Shown here: positions 32,488-40,751 of the stretch, piece after piece | Numbering within the stretch: the stretch's first letter is position 1 | How the letters are laid out: each line of letters opens with the position of its first letter | Assembly: GCA_903835655.1 (NCBI GenBank) | Contig: CAILNT010000108.1 | Span: 1-43,755, forward strand | Length of the DNA: 43,755 nt | Direction: 5' to 3' | DNA from: an uncultured Pseudomonadota bacterium | Lineage (GTDB): Bacteria > Pseudomonadota > Gammaproteobacteria > Burkholderiales > Thiobacillaceae | Position numbers and translations under genes: made by a program | The notes under the pieces: generated by a model | The model's database searches: none | Told to the model about the DNA's origin: nothing | Seen by the model: only the letters and a program-made list of their open reading frames with translations

Positions 32488-34428
32488 ATGCACCTGCCCC
32501 TCATCCGTGGCGAATTCCTCAAGCTGGCCGGCGCCATGGCAGCGCTGGGGTTATCGCTCGTGCTGCTGTTCCATTGGCAGCCGGCGCCGGTAGCCGCCAT
32601 GGCCAGCGCGGTGAGCGACACCTATTACCACTTCAACCCGCGACGGCCGAGCCAGGAGGTCGTGTTCATCGCCGTCGACCACAAGGCCGTGCAGCAGTTC
32701 GGGCGCTGGCCGTGGCCGCGCCGGCAGATCGCGGCGGGCATCGAGAAGTGCCGCGCGGCCAGGGTGATCGCCCTGGACATGCTGTTCTCGGAAACCACCG
32801 ACCCCGCCTCCGACCAGGCGCTGGGGGCTGCCATGGCTCACGCCACCACCATCGGCGGCTATCAGTTGAACGGAGCCCGACATATACGGCCAGAAGCCGC
32901 CGGCATGGCCCTCCTGGCCAATTCCAGCCTGACCGACAGCAAGAACCCCCATCTAGTGGAAAGCCGGGATGACGTGGAACTGTCGATCCCCACTGTGCTG
33001 GCCGGCCAGGCTGCCCTGGCTTCGCTCAATACCCTGCCAGACCGGGACGAGCGCTTTCGCCACTATCCCGCCGCGTTCGTCTTCTTCGGCATGGTGCAAC
33101 CCAGTCTAGGCGTGCAATCCATGCAGGTCTACCTCGACACCCAGGCCAGCCTGCGCGGCGACTCCGGCACGCTGGCATTCGGCAGCCGCATCGTGCACCT
33201 GGACCGGCACGGCTTCACCCGGTTGAACTATTACCCGGAGGACAGTTTCCACACGCTGTCCTTCGCCGATCTGTTCGCCGCTGACTTCCAACCCGCCAGC
33301 CTGGAAGGCAAACTGGTCCTGGTCGGCATCACCGAAGCCGGCGTTGCCGACGTTCGCGCAACGCCCCTGGGCCAATATCCCGGCCCGCTGATGCATGCGA
33401 CCTTCATGGCCAACGTCCTGGGAGGGGATGAGCTGCGGGAATTCTCCACCACGGCCATGGCAGGCGTGCTGCTGCTGACCCTGGCCGCGACCCTGAGCGT
33501 CGTGCTGCTGCGCCTGGCCCTGGTGCGCGCCGCGCTCTACCTCGGTCTGGCCGCGGCGGCCTATCTCGCCGGGCTGCTGCTCTACCGCCAGGCCGGCCTC
33601 TGGTTGGAGAGCGGCTATTTGATGGGCGGAGTCGTCGCCGCGGCTTTGCTGATCGAGACCAGCCTGCTGACGCACTCGAAAAAGCATGCCGAGAAACTGC
33701 GCCTGGCGTTTTCCACCTACCTGCCGCCCGGCCTGGTAAATCGCATCGTCGAAAACCCGGAACAATTGAAACTTGGAGGCGAGAAGAAGGAAATCACCGT
33801 GCTGTTCTCGGACATCCGCGGCTTCACCTCGATGTCCGAGGGCGTAACGCCGGAGCGGCTGGCCGAGATCATGGCAAGCTATTTCCAGCCCATGACCGAA
33901 GCGGTGTTCGACCAGGGCGGCACCCTGGACAAGTACATCGGCGACGCCATCATGGCCCTGTTCAACGCGCCCCTGGATCAGCCCGACCATGTCCTCGCCG
34001 CCTGCCGCGCCGCCGTCGCGATGCAGTACGCCCAGATACGCATCAACGAAAAACACGCCCTGCAAGGCACGCCGCCGCTGAAGACCGGCATCGGCATCAA
34101 TTGCGGCCCGGCCATCGTCGGCAACCTGGGCTCCTCGATCCGGTTCAACTACACGGCCATCGGCGACACGGTGAATCTCGCCTCGCGCCTGGAAAGCGCC
34201 ACGAAAAAGCTGGGCGTGGACATCGCCATCGGCGAATCCGTCTACCAGCGCGTGAAAGACCACCTGCCCTGCCGTGCCCTGGGCGAAGTAAACGTGGCTG
34301 GCAAGGAACAGCCGCAACCAGTCTTCGAGTTGTGCTGGAAACAGGTGGCCGATCCGTTGACTGGAAATACCTCCGTTGCTTCCGAACCGATAACGACCAC
34401 TCCCAGCAAGGCCATCGATCATGCGTAA
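32488..34428 (+). CDS. CHASE2-domain adenylate cyclase (class III)
   Basis: 646 residues. One membrane helix (about 12-30) is followed by a periplasmic CHASE2 sensor domain (about 35-310: VVFIAVDHKAVQQFGRWPWP, RVIALDMLFSE, GKLVLVGITEAGVADVRATP). Three close-packed helices (about 318-390) lead to a cytoplasmic class III cyclase domain (about 430-620). Metal-binding Asp442 (FSDIRGF) and Asp486 (GDAIMA) are present. Lys482 in LDKYIGD and the Asp of AIGDTVN point to ATP, so the product should be cAMP; NLASR supplies the transition-state Asn and Arg. It turns a periplasmic signal into cAMP. Its last 8 nt overlap the next gene. Confidence 0.93.
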   Translation: MHLPLIRGEFLKLAGAMAALGLSLVLLFHWQPAPVAAMASAVSDTYYHFNPRRPSQEVVFIAVDHKAVQQFGRWPWPRRQIAAGIEKCRAARVIALDMLFSETTDPASDQALGAAMAHATTIGGYQLNGARHIRPEAAGMALLANSSLTDSKNPHLVESRDDVELSIPTVLAGQAALASLNTLPDRDERFRHYPAAFVFFGMVQPSLGVQSMQVYLDTQASLRGDSGTLAFGSRIVHLDRHGFTRLNYYPEDSFHTLSFADLFAADFQPASLEGKLVLVGITEAGVADVRATPLGQYPGPLMHATFMANVLGGDELREFSTTAMAGVLLLTLAATLSVVLLRLALVRAALYLGLAAAAYLAGLLLYRQAGLWLESGYLMGGVVAAALLIETSLLTHSKKHAEKLRLAFSTYLPPGLVNRIVENPEQLKLGGEKKEITVLFSDIRGFTSMSEGVTPERLAEIMASYFQPMTEAVFDQGGTLDKYIGDAIMALFNAPLDQPDHVLAACRAAVAMQYAQIRINEKHALQGTPPLKTGIGINCGPAIVGNLGSSIRFNYTAIGDTVNLASRLESATKKLGVDIAIGESVYQRVKDHLPCRALGEVNVAGKEQPQPVFELCWKQVADPLTGNTSVASEPITTTPSKAIDHA

Positions 34429-35398
34429 ATTTCTGATTCTCCTGACGCTCCTGCTACCCCTGGCGGCCTGCAACGGCATGCTGCCGAAAAAACAGACGGT
34501 GGTACCGTCCTGGGTACTGACGTCCCCCAACGACAGCCACGAATGGTTCTGGGGCGTGGGCGAAGGCCAGGACCTCGACACCGCCAAGCGGGCCGGCCTG
34601 AAAGACATCGCCGGCAAGCTGCGGGTCAGCATCTCCGGGCAGCTCGATTCGTCGGTGACTGTGGACAACAACAAGGTGGACCGCCAGGCTCACACGCGAA
34701 TTTCAGAGGAAGTGCAGAAGACGGAATTCAGCAACTACGTGGTGGACAAGACGGCGCAGTCGGCCGACGGCTTCTATGTCCTGGTCAAGGTGGATCGCCA
34801 GGCGTTCGTCCACGACCTCAAGAACAAGCTGGCCAACCTCGACGCCAACATCCAGCCGGTGGCCGCTGCCCTGGACAGCAAGACGCCATTGGAACGCTTC
34901 ATCGCCCTGCGCCGCCTGCAGCCCGGCCTGGACAAAGGGGTGGGTTACGCGCAACTCCTGATCGGTGCCGATGCCGGCGACGATGGGGCCGCCCATCTGC
35001 GCAACTACGAATCCCTGCAACAGCAGGCGAAGCAGGCCCTCACCGGCGTGGTATTCCAGATCCAGGCCCGTCCAGAAGACGCCGACCTGGCTGCGGCGAT
35101 GGCCACCTGGCTCAATGCAAGCGGTATCCGCACGGATCAATCCCAGGCGCGGGGCAGCAACCTCCTGGCCATCTCCAGTAGCAGCCGCAACGACCAGATC
35201 TACGACAGCAAGCTGACCAAGCTCATGGTCACGCTACGAGTGAGCGACGACCAGGGTCGCACCCTGGCCAGCCGTGAGTTCACCGTTTCCGGGACTTCCG
35301 CCTACGATTATCGCGGCGCGCGACAAAACGCTATACAGAAGTTGGTTACCACGATGCGGGAGGCGGGGCCGGTTGCGAGCCTGGGATTCACCGAGTAA
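34421..35398 (+). CDS. LPP20-family lipoprotein
   Basis: 325 residues with a lipobox (LLLPLAACNG, Cys17), so lipid-anchored, probably in the outer membrane. The LPP20 part covers about 28-130: PSWVLTSPNDSHEWFWGVGE, DLDTAKRAGLKDIAGKLRVS and YVVDKTAQSADGFYVLVKVD. The C-terminal half (about 190-320) is a second alpha/beta region without a name I can give. LPP20 proteins include the Helicobacter lipoprotein and FlgP of Vibrio and Campylobacter, which build a ring around the flagellar base. The ATG at 34421 overlaps the cyclase stop, tying the two products together. Confidence 0.8.
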   Translation: MRKFLILLTLLLPLAACNGMLPKKQTVVPSWVLTSPNDSHEWFWGVGEGQDLDTAKRAGLKDIAGKLRVSISGQLDSSVTVDNNKVDRQAHTRISEEVQKTEFSNYVVDKTAQSADGFYVLVKVDRQAFVHDLKNKLANLDANIQPVAAALDSKTPLERFIALRRLQPGLDKGVGYAQLLIGADAGDDGAAHLRNYESLQQQAKQALTGVVFQIQARPEDADLAAAMATWLNASGIRTDQSQARGSNLLAISSSSRNDQIYDSKLTKLMVTLRVSDDQGRTLASREFTVSGTSAYDYRGARQNAIQKLVTTMREAGPVASLGFTE

Positions 35399-35420
35399 TT
35401 CGCTACAAACAAGGGGAAAC

Positions 35421-36431
35421 ATGATGTTGCCACGTTATTTTCTGCCGGCGGTGCTTACCGCTCTACTGACGCTGGGCGGCTGCGCTGCACCCGGCGTATC
35501 GCTATCGGATTATCCGAAAGAAGTCGAATTGCAGCCCGCGGACCACCTGCCCACCGAGGCCCAGTTGAACGCGCAGGGGCGTGCCAAAGTGGTGGTATTC
35601 GAAACCGACGACAGCAAGCTGGAGAAGGCGAGAAGTGCACAGGCGGGCAATACGCTCACCCGTGCCATCGAGGAAACGCTGGGTGCCAACGGCGCCGAGG
35701 TGGTGGATCGCAGCATCGCCGGACGCCTGGGCAAGGAGCTGCAACTGGCCGAAGTCAAGGGTGTCGGCGGCTATGAAGGCCCCTCTGTGGCCAACTTCGC
35801 CGTGAAGCCAACCATTACCCTGGCGGAATACGGCTCGGAATATGTGCCGGCTTCCAGTTTCGTCGACAAGCTGGGCAAGACCTACTTCACCCCGGCGTCC
35901 TGGACGCACAAGGGCAGCGTGAACATCAGCCTGAGTGTCTATGAGATACCCAGCCTGCGCCAGTTGAAAACCTTCAACGGCAAGGGCAGGGAAACGAAAT
36001 CCACCAGCGACCCGGGAGGCCGGGACATGGGGGTATCCATGATACGCGCGGCCACGCAGGATGCTCTGAAGGACGTGCAGGCGGGATTCCTCAATCAGTT
36101 CGCACCGCGGGGTTATGTGCTCGGGAAACGCCAGAATGGCAACAAGTCCCTGTTCCGGATTTCCATCGGTGGCGATCAGGGCATCGTCCCCGAGATCCCG
36201 GTGGTGATCTTTACCGAAAAGGAGAGCATACATCCCATCACCAAGAAAGTCGGCTACGACCGGTTCCCGGTGGTGGAAGGCAAGGTTTCCAGCATCATCA
36301 CGGCCACCGAGGCCTGGGTCGTCCCGGATGACGAGGACAAAGCCAAACGGGTGCGCATGGGCGACCAGGTCGAGGTGTCGCACAAGGATTCGATTTGGAT
36401 CAAGATCATGCGACCGCTCAAGGGCAACTAG
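35421..36431 (+). CDS. CsgG-like lipoprotein
   Basis: 336 residues with a lipobox (LLTLGGCAAP). The middle part has the pattern of the CsgG/TolB-N-like fold: KVVVFETDDSKLEKARSAQA, AIEETLGANGAEVVDRSIAG, VKPTITLAEYGSEY and VNISLSVYEIPSLRQLKTFN. The C-terminal part (about 235-336: YVLGKRQNGNKSLFRISIGG, GIVPEIPVVIFTE, EGKVSSIITATEAWVV) looks like the C-terminal domain of FlgT-type proteins. CsgG forms the outer-membrane pore for curli subunits; FlgO and FlgT help build flagellar outer rings. No csg or flg genes are nearby. AAGGGG precedes two possible ATGs (35421 and 35424). The family call is by fold pattern and is moderate. Confidence 0.65.
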   Translation: MMLPRYFLPAVLTALLTLGGCAAPGVSLSDYPKEVELQPADHLPTEAQLNAQGRAKVVVFETDDSKLEKARSAQAGNTLTRAIEETLGANGAEVVDRSIAGRLGKELQLAEVKGVGGYEGPSVANFAVKPTITLAEYGSEYVPASSFVDKLGKTYFTPASWTHKGSVNISLSVYEIPSLRQLKTFNGKGRETKSTSDPGGRDMGVSMIRAATQDALKDVQAGFLNQFAPRGYVLGKRQNGNKSLFRISIGGDQGIVPEIPVVIFTEKESIHPITKKVGYDRFPVVEGKVSSIITATEAWVVPDDEDKAKRVRMGDQVEVSHKDSIWIKIMRPLKGN

Positions 36432-36441
36432 GAGTATCCCT

Positions 36442-36852
36442 GTGACCATGCACAAATTGCTCTGGCTCGCCGTCCTGGCGCTGCTGTCCGCATGCGGCGG
36501 TGTCGGCCCACATCAGCCTGCACAAGCCCCAGGAGTGGCAAGACCGGTTTGGATCAACGATCCGGGAGAGGGTGTATCGGCATCGGCCGGGTTTCATGTG
36601 CGCGGCGCCCAGGCACAGGAAGAACTGGCAGTCACCCGGGCGCGCGACGAATACGCCAAACGCTATGGCGTGAAGGTAAGCAGCGAATCGGCGACCTCGC
36701 AGCAGGTGGTCGGGGACCGCATGTCCTCGGTTTCCGCCAAGGACATCCACGAGGAAGTGGATCACAAGGAAGTGAAGGCCACAGTGAAAGCCAAGTGGCG
36801 GGACCCGGATACCGACGTGTTGTGGATTTGGCTGGTACCGGCAAAGGAGTAG
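36442..36852 (+). CDS. Small LPP20-like lipoprotein
   Basis: 136 residues from the GTG at 36442, which has GGAG 7 nt upstream overlapping the previous stop (TAGGAG); an ATG at 36448 is the alternative. Lipobox LALLSACGG. The mature part keeps the LPP20 pattern: RPVWINDPGEGVSASAGFHV, an Ala-rich helix (AQEELAVTRARDEYAKRYGV) and an edge strand ending DTDVLWIWLVPAKE. It is shorter than the neighbouring lipoproteins and may be a single-domain member of the same ring or scaffold. It follows the CsgG-like gene by 10 bp. Confidence 0.75.
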   Translation: MTMHKLLWLAVLALLSACGGVGPHQPAQAPGVARPVWINDPGEGVSASAGFHVRGAQAQEELAVTRARDEYAKRYGVKVSSESATSQQVVGDRMSSVSAKDIHEEVDHKEVKATVKAKWRDPDTDVLWIWLVPAKE

Positions 36853-36936
36853 TAGGCGTGCTGTCATGGCGATGACCATGGGTTCGATAACGGATTGAAT
36901 TGGTTATCTTTATTCATTTTTCACTGGAGATCAAAA

Positions 36937-37542
36937 ATGAGCAAGAAACGTATCGTGTTGATGTCTTCCCTGCTGGCCGTGGCGCTAACCGGCTGCATGG
37001 GGGGGAAAGAAGCCGTCAGGCCGGAACCGCCGAGGGCTGCCGAATGCGTCTTCCCGGATGCACCCGGCGCCGCCGCGCCGCTCTGGGTGTGTGATGCCCC
37101 CGTGGAAGGGGTCGCTGTTTCGGCGGTCGGCTCGCATGACAAGTCTGCCGCCGGCCCCTCCTTCATGAAGGAACAAGCCGCCGCATCCGCGCGCGTGCAG
37201 CTCGCCCAGCAGATGAAGGTCACCGTGGCCAACATGGTCAAGCAGTACGTTGAAACCACCGGTGCGGCGTCATCCGAGACCGTGGACAAGGTCAACACCA
37301 GCGTATCCAAGCTGATCACGTCTGAAACCATCGTCGGTTCCCGCATCTTCCGCAGCGTCACCAGCCCGCATGGCGCCATGTATGTCCTGGTTGGGCTCGA
37401 CCCCACCGTGACCAGGGAGGCCGTCGCGAAAGTACTGAAGACCAGCATGAACAACGACCAGGCCCTGTGGCAGCAGTTCAAGGCGCAGAAGGGCCAGGAC
37501 GAACTGGCCGCGGAAATCGCCAAGACGAAACCCGCGCAATAA
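36937..37542 (+). CDS. LPP20-like lipoprotein
   Basis: 201 residues from the ATG at 36937, with GGAGA 6 nt upstream. Lipobox VALTGCMG. The core resembles LPP20: PLWVCDAPVEGVAVSAVGSH, KEQAAASARVQLAQQMKVTV, SRIFRSVTSPHGAMYVLVGL. The C-terminus is helical (LWQQFKAQKGQDELAAEIAK). The 84-bp gap before it is AT-richer and could hold an internal promoter, but I see no clear -35/-10 pair. The transglutaminase-like gene follows after 10 bp. Confidence 0.8.
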   Translation: MSKKRIVLMSSLLAVALTGCMGGKEAVRPEPPRAAECVFPDAPGAAAPLWVCDAPVEGVAVSAVGSHDKSAAGPSFMKEQAAASARVQLAQQMKVTVANMVKQYVETTGAASSETVDKVNTSVSKLITSETIVGSRIFRSVTSPHGAMYVLVGLDPTVTREAVAKVLKTSMNNDQALWQQFKAQKGQDELAAEIAKTKPAQ

Positions 37543-37552
37543 GGAGATGAGC

Positions 37553-39082
37553 ATGGCGGAGATTCGAAACGGGCCACGCGCTCGGCTTGTGCTGAGTTCG
37601 CTCCTGCTGACGGTTTCCGCCACGCTTATTGCGCACGCCCCCCTGGCCGCGGCGGATGCCTATCAGGACTGGCTGCGCAGCCAGTCGCTGGGCACGGAGG
37701 CCATGAAACGGCAATACCAGGTCTATCGCAGTGAACAGGACTTGCAGTTCTCCAGCCACCTCAAGGCGCAATGGCAGGAATTCCAGGTTTACCAGGGCAA
37801 GGTGCGCGACCCGAGTCCAAAACCGAAAATCTTACCGAAGGCCGTTCCGAAAACGCCAGTCATAGCGAACGTACCCGCGCAGGAACAGCCGATACGGCCC
37901 GATGTTCCCGCCGAAACGCCGCTCCCACCGAAAATCGAACCCAGCCCTCCTCCCCCCGTCCTCCCGGCCGAAGTGGTGCGCGACAGCATCGAACTCGATT
38001 TCTACGGCAACCCGATCACGCTGCCCTTCGACCCACAATGGCGCAGCATGCGCCTCAGCAAGCTCGACCCGGACGGCATCGCTGCATTCTGGGACACCTC
38101 GAGCGCGACCCGGCTGCAACCCACGCTCCAGGCCATGGCCAAGGCACGCCAGGACCTGGCGCTGGACGACTGGGGCCATGTCGCCTTATGGCAGCAACTG
38201 GCGAAATCGTTGCAGCCCGACCACCCGGCCGAGCGAAGCCTGCTGTTGTGGTATTTCCTGGTCAAGGCCGGCGTCGATGTGCGTCTCGGCTATAGCGGCG
38301 CCCAACCCTGGCTGTTCGTGGCCGTGGAGCAACCGGTCTACGCGGTGAACTACACCAAGGTGGGTGAGCGCACCTACTACGCGCTGTTGAGCCCGGATCG
38401 CGGCAAGAGCCTGAAGCGTTTCAGCACCTACGACTCCAGCTACCCGGCGCCGCTACAGCCCCTCAACCTGAAATCCGTCGCCACCGCCTTCGGCAAGGCC
38501 GCGCCGGTCGCGAAGACCGTCACCTTCGACTTCCAGGGCCGGCCGGTCACGCTGAAATTCGATTACGACCGCCGCGTGGTGGAGTACATGTCCACCTTCC
38601 CGCAAATGGATTTCGAATTGTATTTCGCCACCCCAGGCAGCCCCGCCGCGCGCAATCCCCTGTTGCAAACCCTGCATCAGAAAATCCAGGGCATGTCGGA
38701 GGAAAACGCCCTGAACTTCCTCCTCGCCTTCGTGCAGAAAGGATTCGCCTACCAGACCGACGAGGAACAGTTCGGCTACGAGAAATACTTCTACGTCGAG
38801 GAAACCCTGCACTACCCCTACTCCGACTGCGAGGACCGCGCCGTGCTGTATTCCTGGCTGGTGCGCAATCTGCTCGGCCTGAAGACCGTCGGCCTGCATT
38901 ACCCCGGCCACATGACCACCGCCGTGGCCATCAAGTCGCCGCTGCGTGGCAATTGGAACAGCATCGAATGGCAGGGGGAGCGCTACGTCATCGCCGACCC
39001 GACCTATATCAACGCCAGCATCGGCATGGCCATGCCCAGCTACGCCAACTTGCAGCCCTTGCGCGTCGTCCCCGCACCGTAG
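37553..39082 (+). CDS. Exported transglutaminase-like protein
   Basis: 509 residues from the ATG at 37553, chosen because AAGGAG (37541-37546) is 6 nt upstream; the ATG at 37547 directly abuts it. A signal peptide (about 11-33) is followed by a Pro-rich linker (about 80-140), a beta-rich middle with two similar segments (LDFYGNPITLPFD and FDFQGRPVTLKFD), and a transglutaminase-like domain at the C-terminus. The Cys-His-Asp triad is intact: Cys426 in PYSDCEDRAVLYSWL, His453 in YPGHMTTAVA and Asp482 in YVIADPTYINA. Such domains act as cysteine peptidases or cross-linking enzymes. It lies among LPP20-like genes, so those proteins or the cell wall are possible substrates (inference). Confidence 0.85.
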   Translation: MAEIRNGPRARLVLSSLLLTVSATLIAHAPLAAADAYQDWLRSQSLGTEAMKRQYQVYRSEQDLQFSSHLKAQWQEFQVYQGKVRDPSPKPKILPKAVPKTPVIANVPAQEQPIRPDVPAETPLPPKIEPSPPPPVLPAEVVRDSIELDFYGNPITLPFDPQWRSMRLSKLDPDGIAAFWDTSSATRLQPTLQAMAKARQDLALDDWGHVALWQQLAKSLQPDHPAERSLLLWYFLVKAGVDVRLGYSGAQPWLFVAVEQPVYAVNYTKVGERTYYALLSPDRGKSLKRFSTYDSSYPAPLQPLNLKSVATAFGKAAPVAKTVTFDFQGRPVTLKFDYDRRVVEYMSTFPQMDFELYFATPGSPAARNPLLQTLHQKIQGMSEENALNFLLAFVQKGFAYQTDEEQFGYEKYFYVEETLHYPYSDCEDRAVLYSWLVRNLLGLKTVGLHYPGHMTTAVAIKSPLRGNWNSIEWQGERYVIADPTYINASIGMAMPSYANLQPLRVVPAP

Positions 39083-39097
39083 CCAGAGGAAACTTCC

Positions 39098-39628
39098 ATG
39101 CTTGAATCGCTCGCTTTCGCGTTGGTGAAAACCTTCATCACCTTCATGTTCCAGCAGAATCTGGAGCACATGCAGGCGGTCCACATCCAGGGGGCGCCCA
39201 CCTGGTACTACCAGCAGACCAGCGAGCATATCTGCGATTCCGGTTTCGCCTATGGCAGGCTGGAAGCGATCGATGCGGCCAAGGCCGAAGCCCGCAAGCA
39301 GATGGTTTTGCGCCTGAAGAACGCCATGGAATCGGTGGTCTACGAGCACTTCCGCGACCAGACCGATCCGGCCGAGCGCGCCCTGATCGACAGATTCAAG
39401 TCGGACGACAATCTGCCGGTCTTCGTCGAAGGCAGCGTCGTCTACGAGAACATCGAGTACCGGGAAAAACAGTCCGCCGCCTACACCCGGGTCTGCATCC
39501 CCAGGGAGAAACTCCAGGCCTACCAGGAAGAGCGGGTGGGCAAACTGAAGAAAGCCGTGACACTGCACCACCGCGACCGCGCCTTCGATACGCTGGACAG
39601 CGAACTGAGCGTGCATACACGCCAGTAA
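39098..39628 (+). CDS. LPP20-like protein without lipobox
   Basis: 176 residues with GAGGAA before the ATG. The N-terminus is hydrophobic (MLESLAFALVKTFITFMFQQ) but has no lipobox Cys, so it could be a membrane anchor or poor signal. The rest follows the LPP20 pattern: PTWYYQQTSEHICDSGFAYG, AIDAAKAEARKQMVLRLKNA and YTRVCIPREKLQAY. It starts 15 bp after the transglutaminase-like gene and is the last gene of the array. The 187 bp after it hold nothing I recognise. Confidence 0.7.
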   Translation: MLESLAFALVKTFITFMFQQNLEHMQAVHIQGAPTWYYQQTSEHICDSGFAYGRLEAIDAAKAEARKQMVLRLKNAMESVVYEHFRDQTDPAERALIDRFKSDDNLPVFVEGSVVYENIEYREKQSAAYTRVCIPREKLQAYQEERVGKLKKAVTLHHRDRAFDTLDSELSVHTRQ

Positions 39629-39815
39629 TCGCTTCTCCAGGGAAGGGCAAAAACGCAGCGCTGCTTCGCCACGCAGAGGCGGCTGTGCCTCGTGACACCC
39701 TACTTTGGGGAAAAGGCCAAGCGCCAAGCTACCGTTGTCGGTTGGCTGGAAGTTCTATCTGTGAGGAAACCGTTCATGAGCTTGTATGAGCGGGGGCGGC
39801 CTACGGCCAAGAACG

Positions 39816-40751
39816 CTACACCAGTGCCATTTCTGTTGCCATCTCGGGTGCCCGTTCGACGCGCGGGGCGGGGCGCTGTTCGGCGATCCACAAGTCGTAA
39901 TCCATTTGCAGGCCCAGCCACATTTCCGCGCGACCACCCCGTTCCGAGCCGAGCCAGGCTTCGATGCGGCGGGCCATTTCCGGCGAGATGCCGGCGTGGT
40001 CGTTAAGAATGCGGGACAGGGCAGTGCGGGTGATGCCGAGTTGCGAACCGTCCTTGCGCCGGGCCACCACGTCGCGGCCCAAACCCAGGATGCGCGGTTC
40101 TCCACCCGCCAGGTAGCGAGCGATATAGCCGTCGTGGGCCTCCCGATCCGGACTCGGCATCAGCAGGCTGATGTTCCGCCCAATCAGTTCCGCGACGGAA
40201 TAGCCGAAGAACACTTCGCCGGCAGGATTGCATTGTTGGATGATGCCGCGTTCGTCGACGACGAGGATGGCGTCCGGAGCGAACTCCACCAGGGTGCGAT
40301 TGCCTTCCTCGCTGTCGCGAAGTTCGGTGACTGTAACAATCAATTGATCGCGTGCACGTGTGCAGGCCACGTACAGCAGGTGCCGTTCGGTGTTGTAGAC
40401 CTCTTCAAGATCGGCGGCGTCGCCAGCGGTTTCGATACGAGACTGGAGCGGGATCACCTCATCGTCGCATGTCATCACAACCACGGCCCGGAACTCCAGG
40501 CCTTTCGCCAAGTGCATGGTGCAGACCGATACCTGTCCGTTGACCGTCTCAACATGCTCATCGAGCACCTTGAACGGTAGCCCGGCCTTGGCAACCGCTG
40601 CACGAGCGCGTTCCAGTTCTGCATCGGACCGCACAAACACGCCGATTTCATGGGGAGCGACGCCTTCCTTGCTGCGTTCCGAGAGCCAGGCACCTACAGC
40701 TGCCATTTCCGAATCCTCGGTTTTGAACACGCGAATGGAAGGCGGAGGCCC
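39816..40751 (-). pseudogene. UvrD helicase C-terminus fused in frame to PAS domain and HigA antitoxin tail
   Basis: An open frame whose parts come from three gene families. About 40751-40335 encodes the end of a UvrD-like helicase: PPPSIRVFKTEDSEM, VCTMHLAKGLEFRAVVVMTC, TERHLLYVACTRARDQLIVT. About 40322-40041 encodes a PAS sensor domain: LVEFAPDAILVVDERG, NPAGEVFFGYSVAELIGRNI and ARRKDGSQ, where a normal PAS would continue. From about 40040 the frame is a HigA/VapI-type antitoxin without its N-terminus: LGITRTALSRILNDHAGISP, EMARRIEAW, MWLGLQMDYDLWIAEQ. The upstream helicase part lies in another frame (see 40749-41793). I read this as a deletion mosaic, although a short product from the GTG at 40730 is possible. 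Confidence 0.75.

Noticed and set aside
33106-34674. A minus-strand open frame of about 520 codons opposite the cyclase
   Set aside because: The same reasoning applies: the plus-strand CHASE2 and cyclase motifs are decisive, and the antisense product has no recognisable feature.
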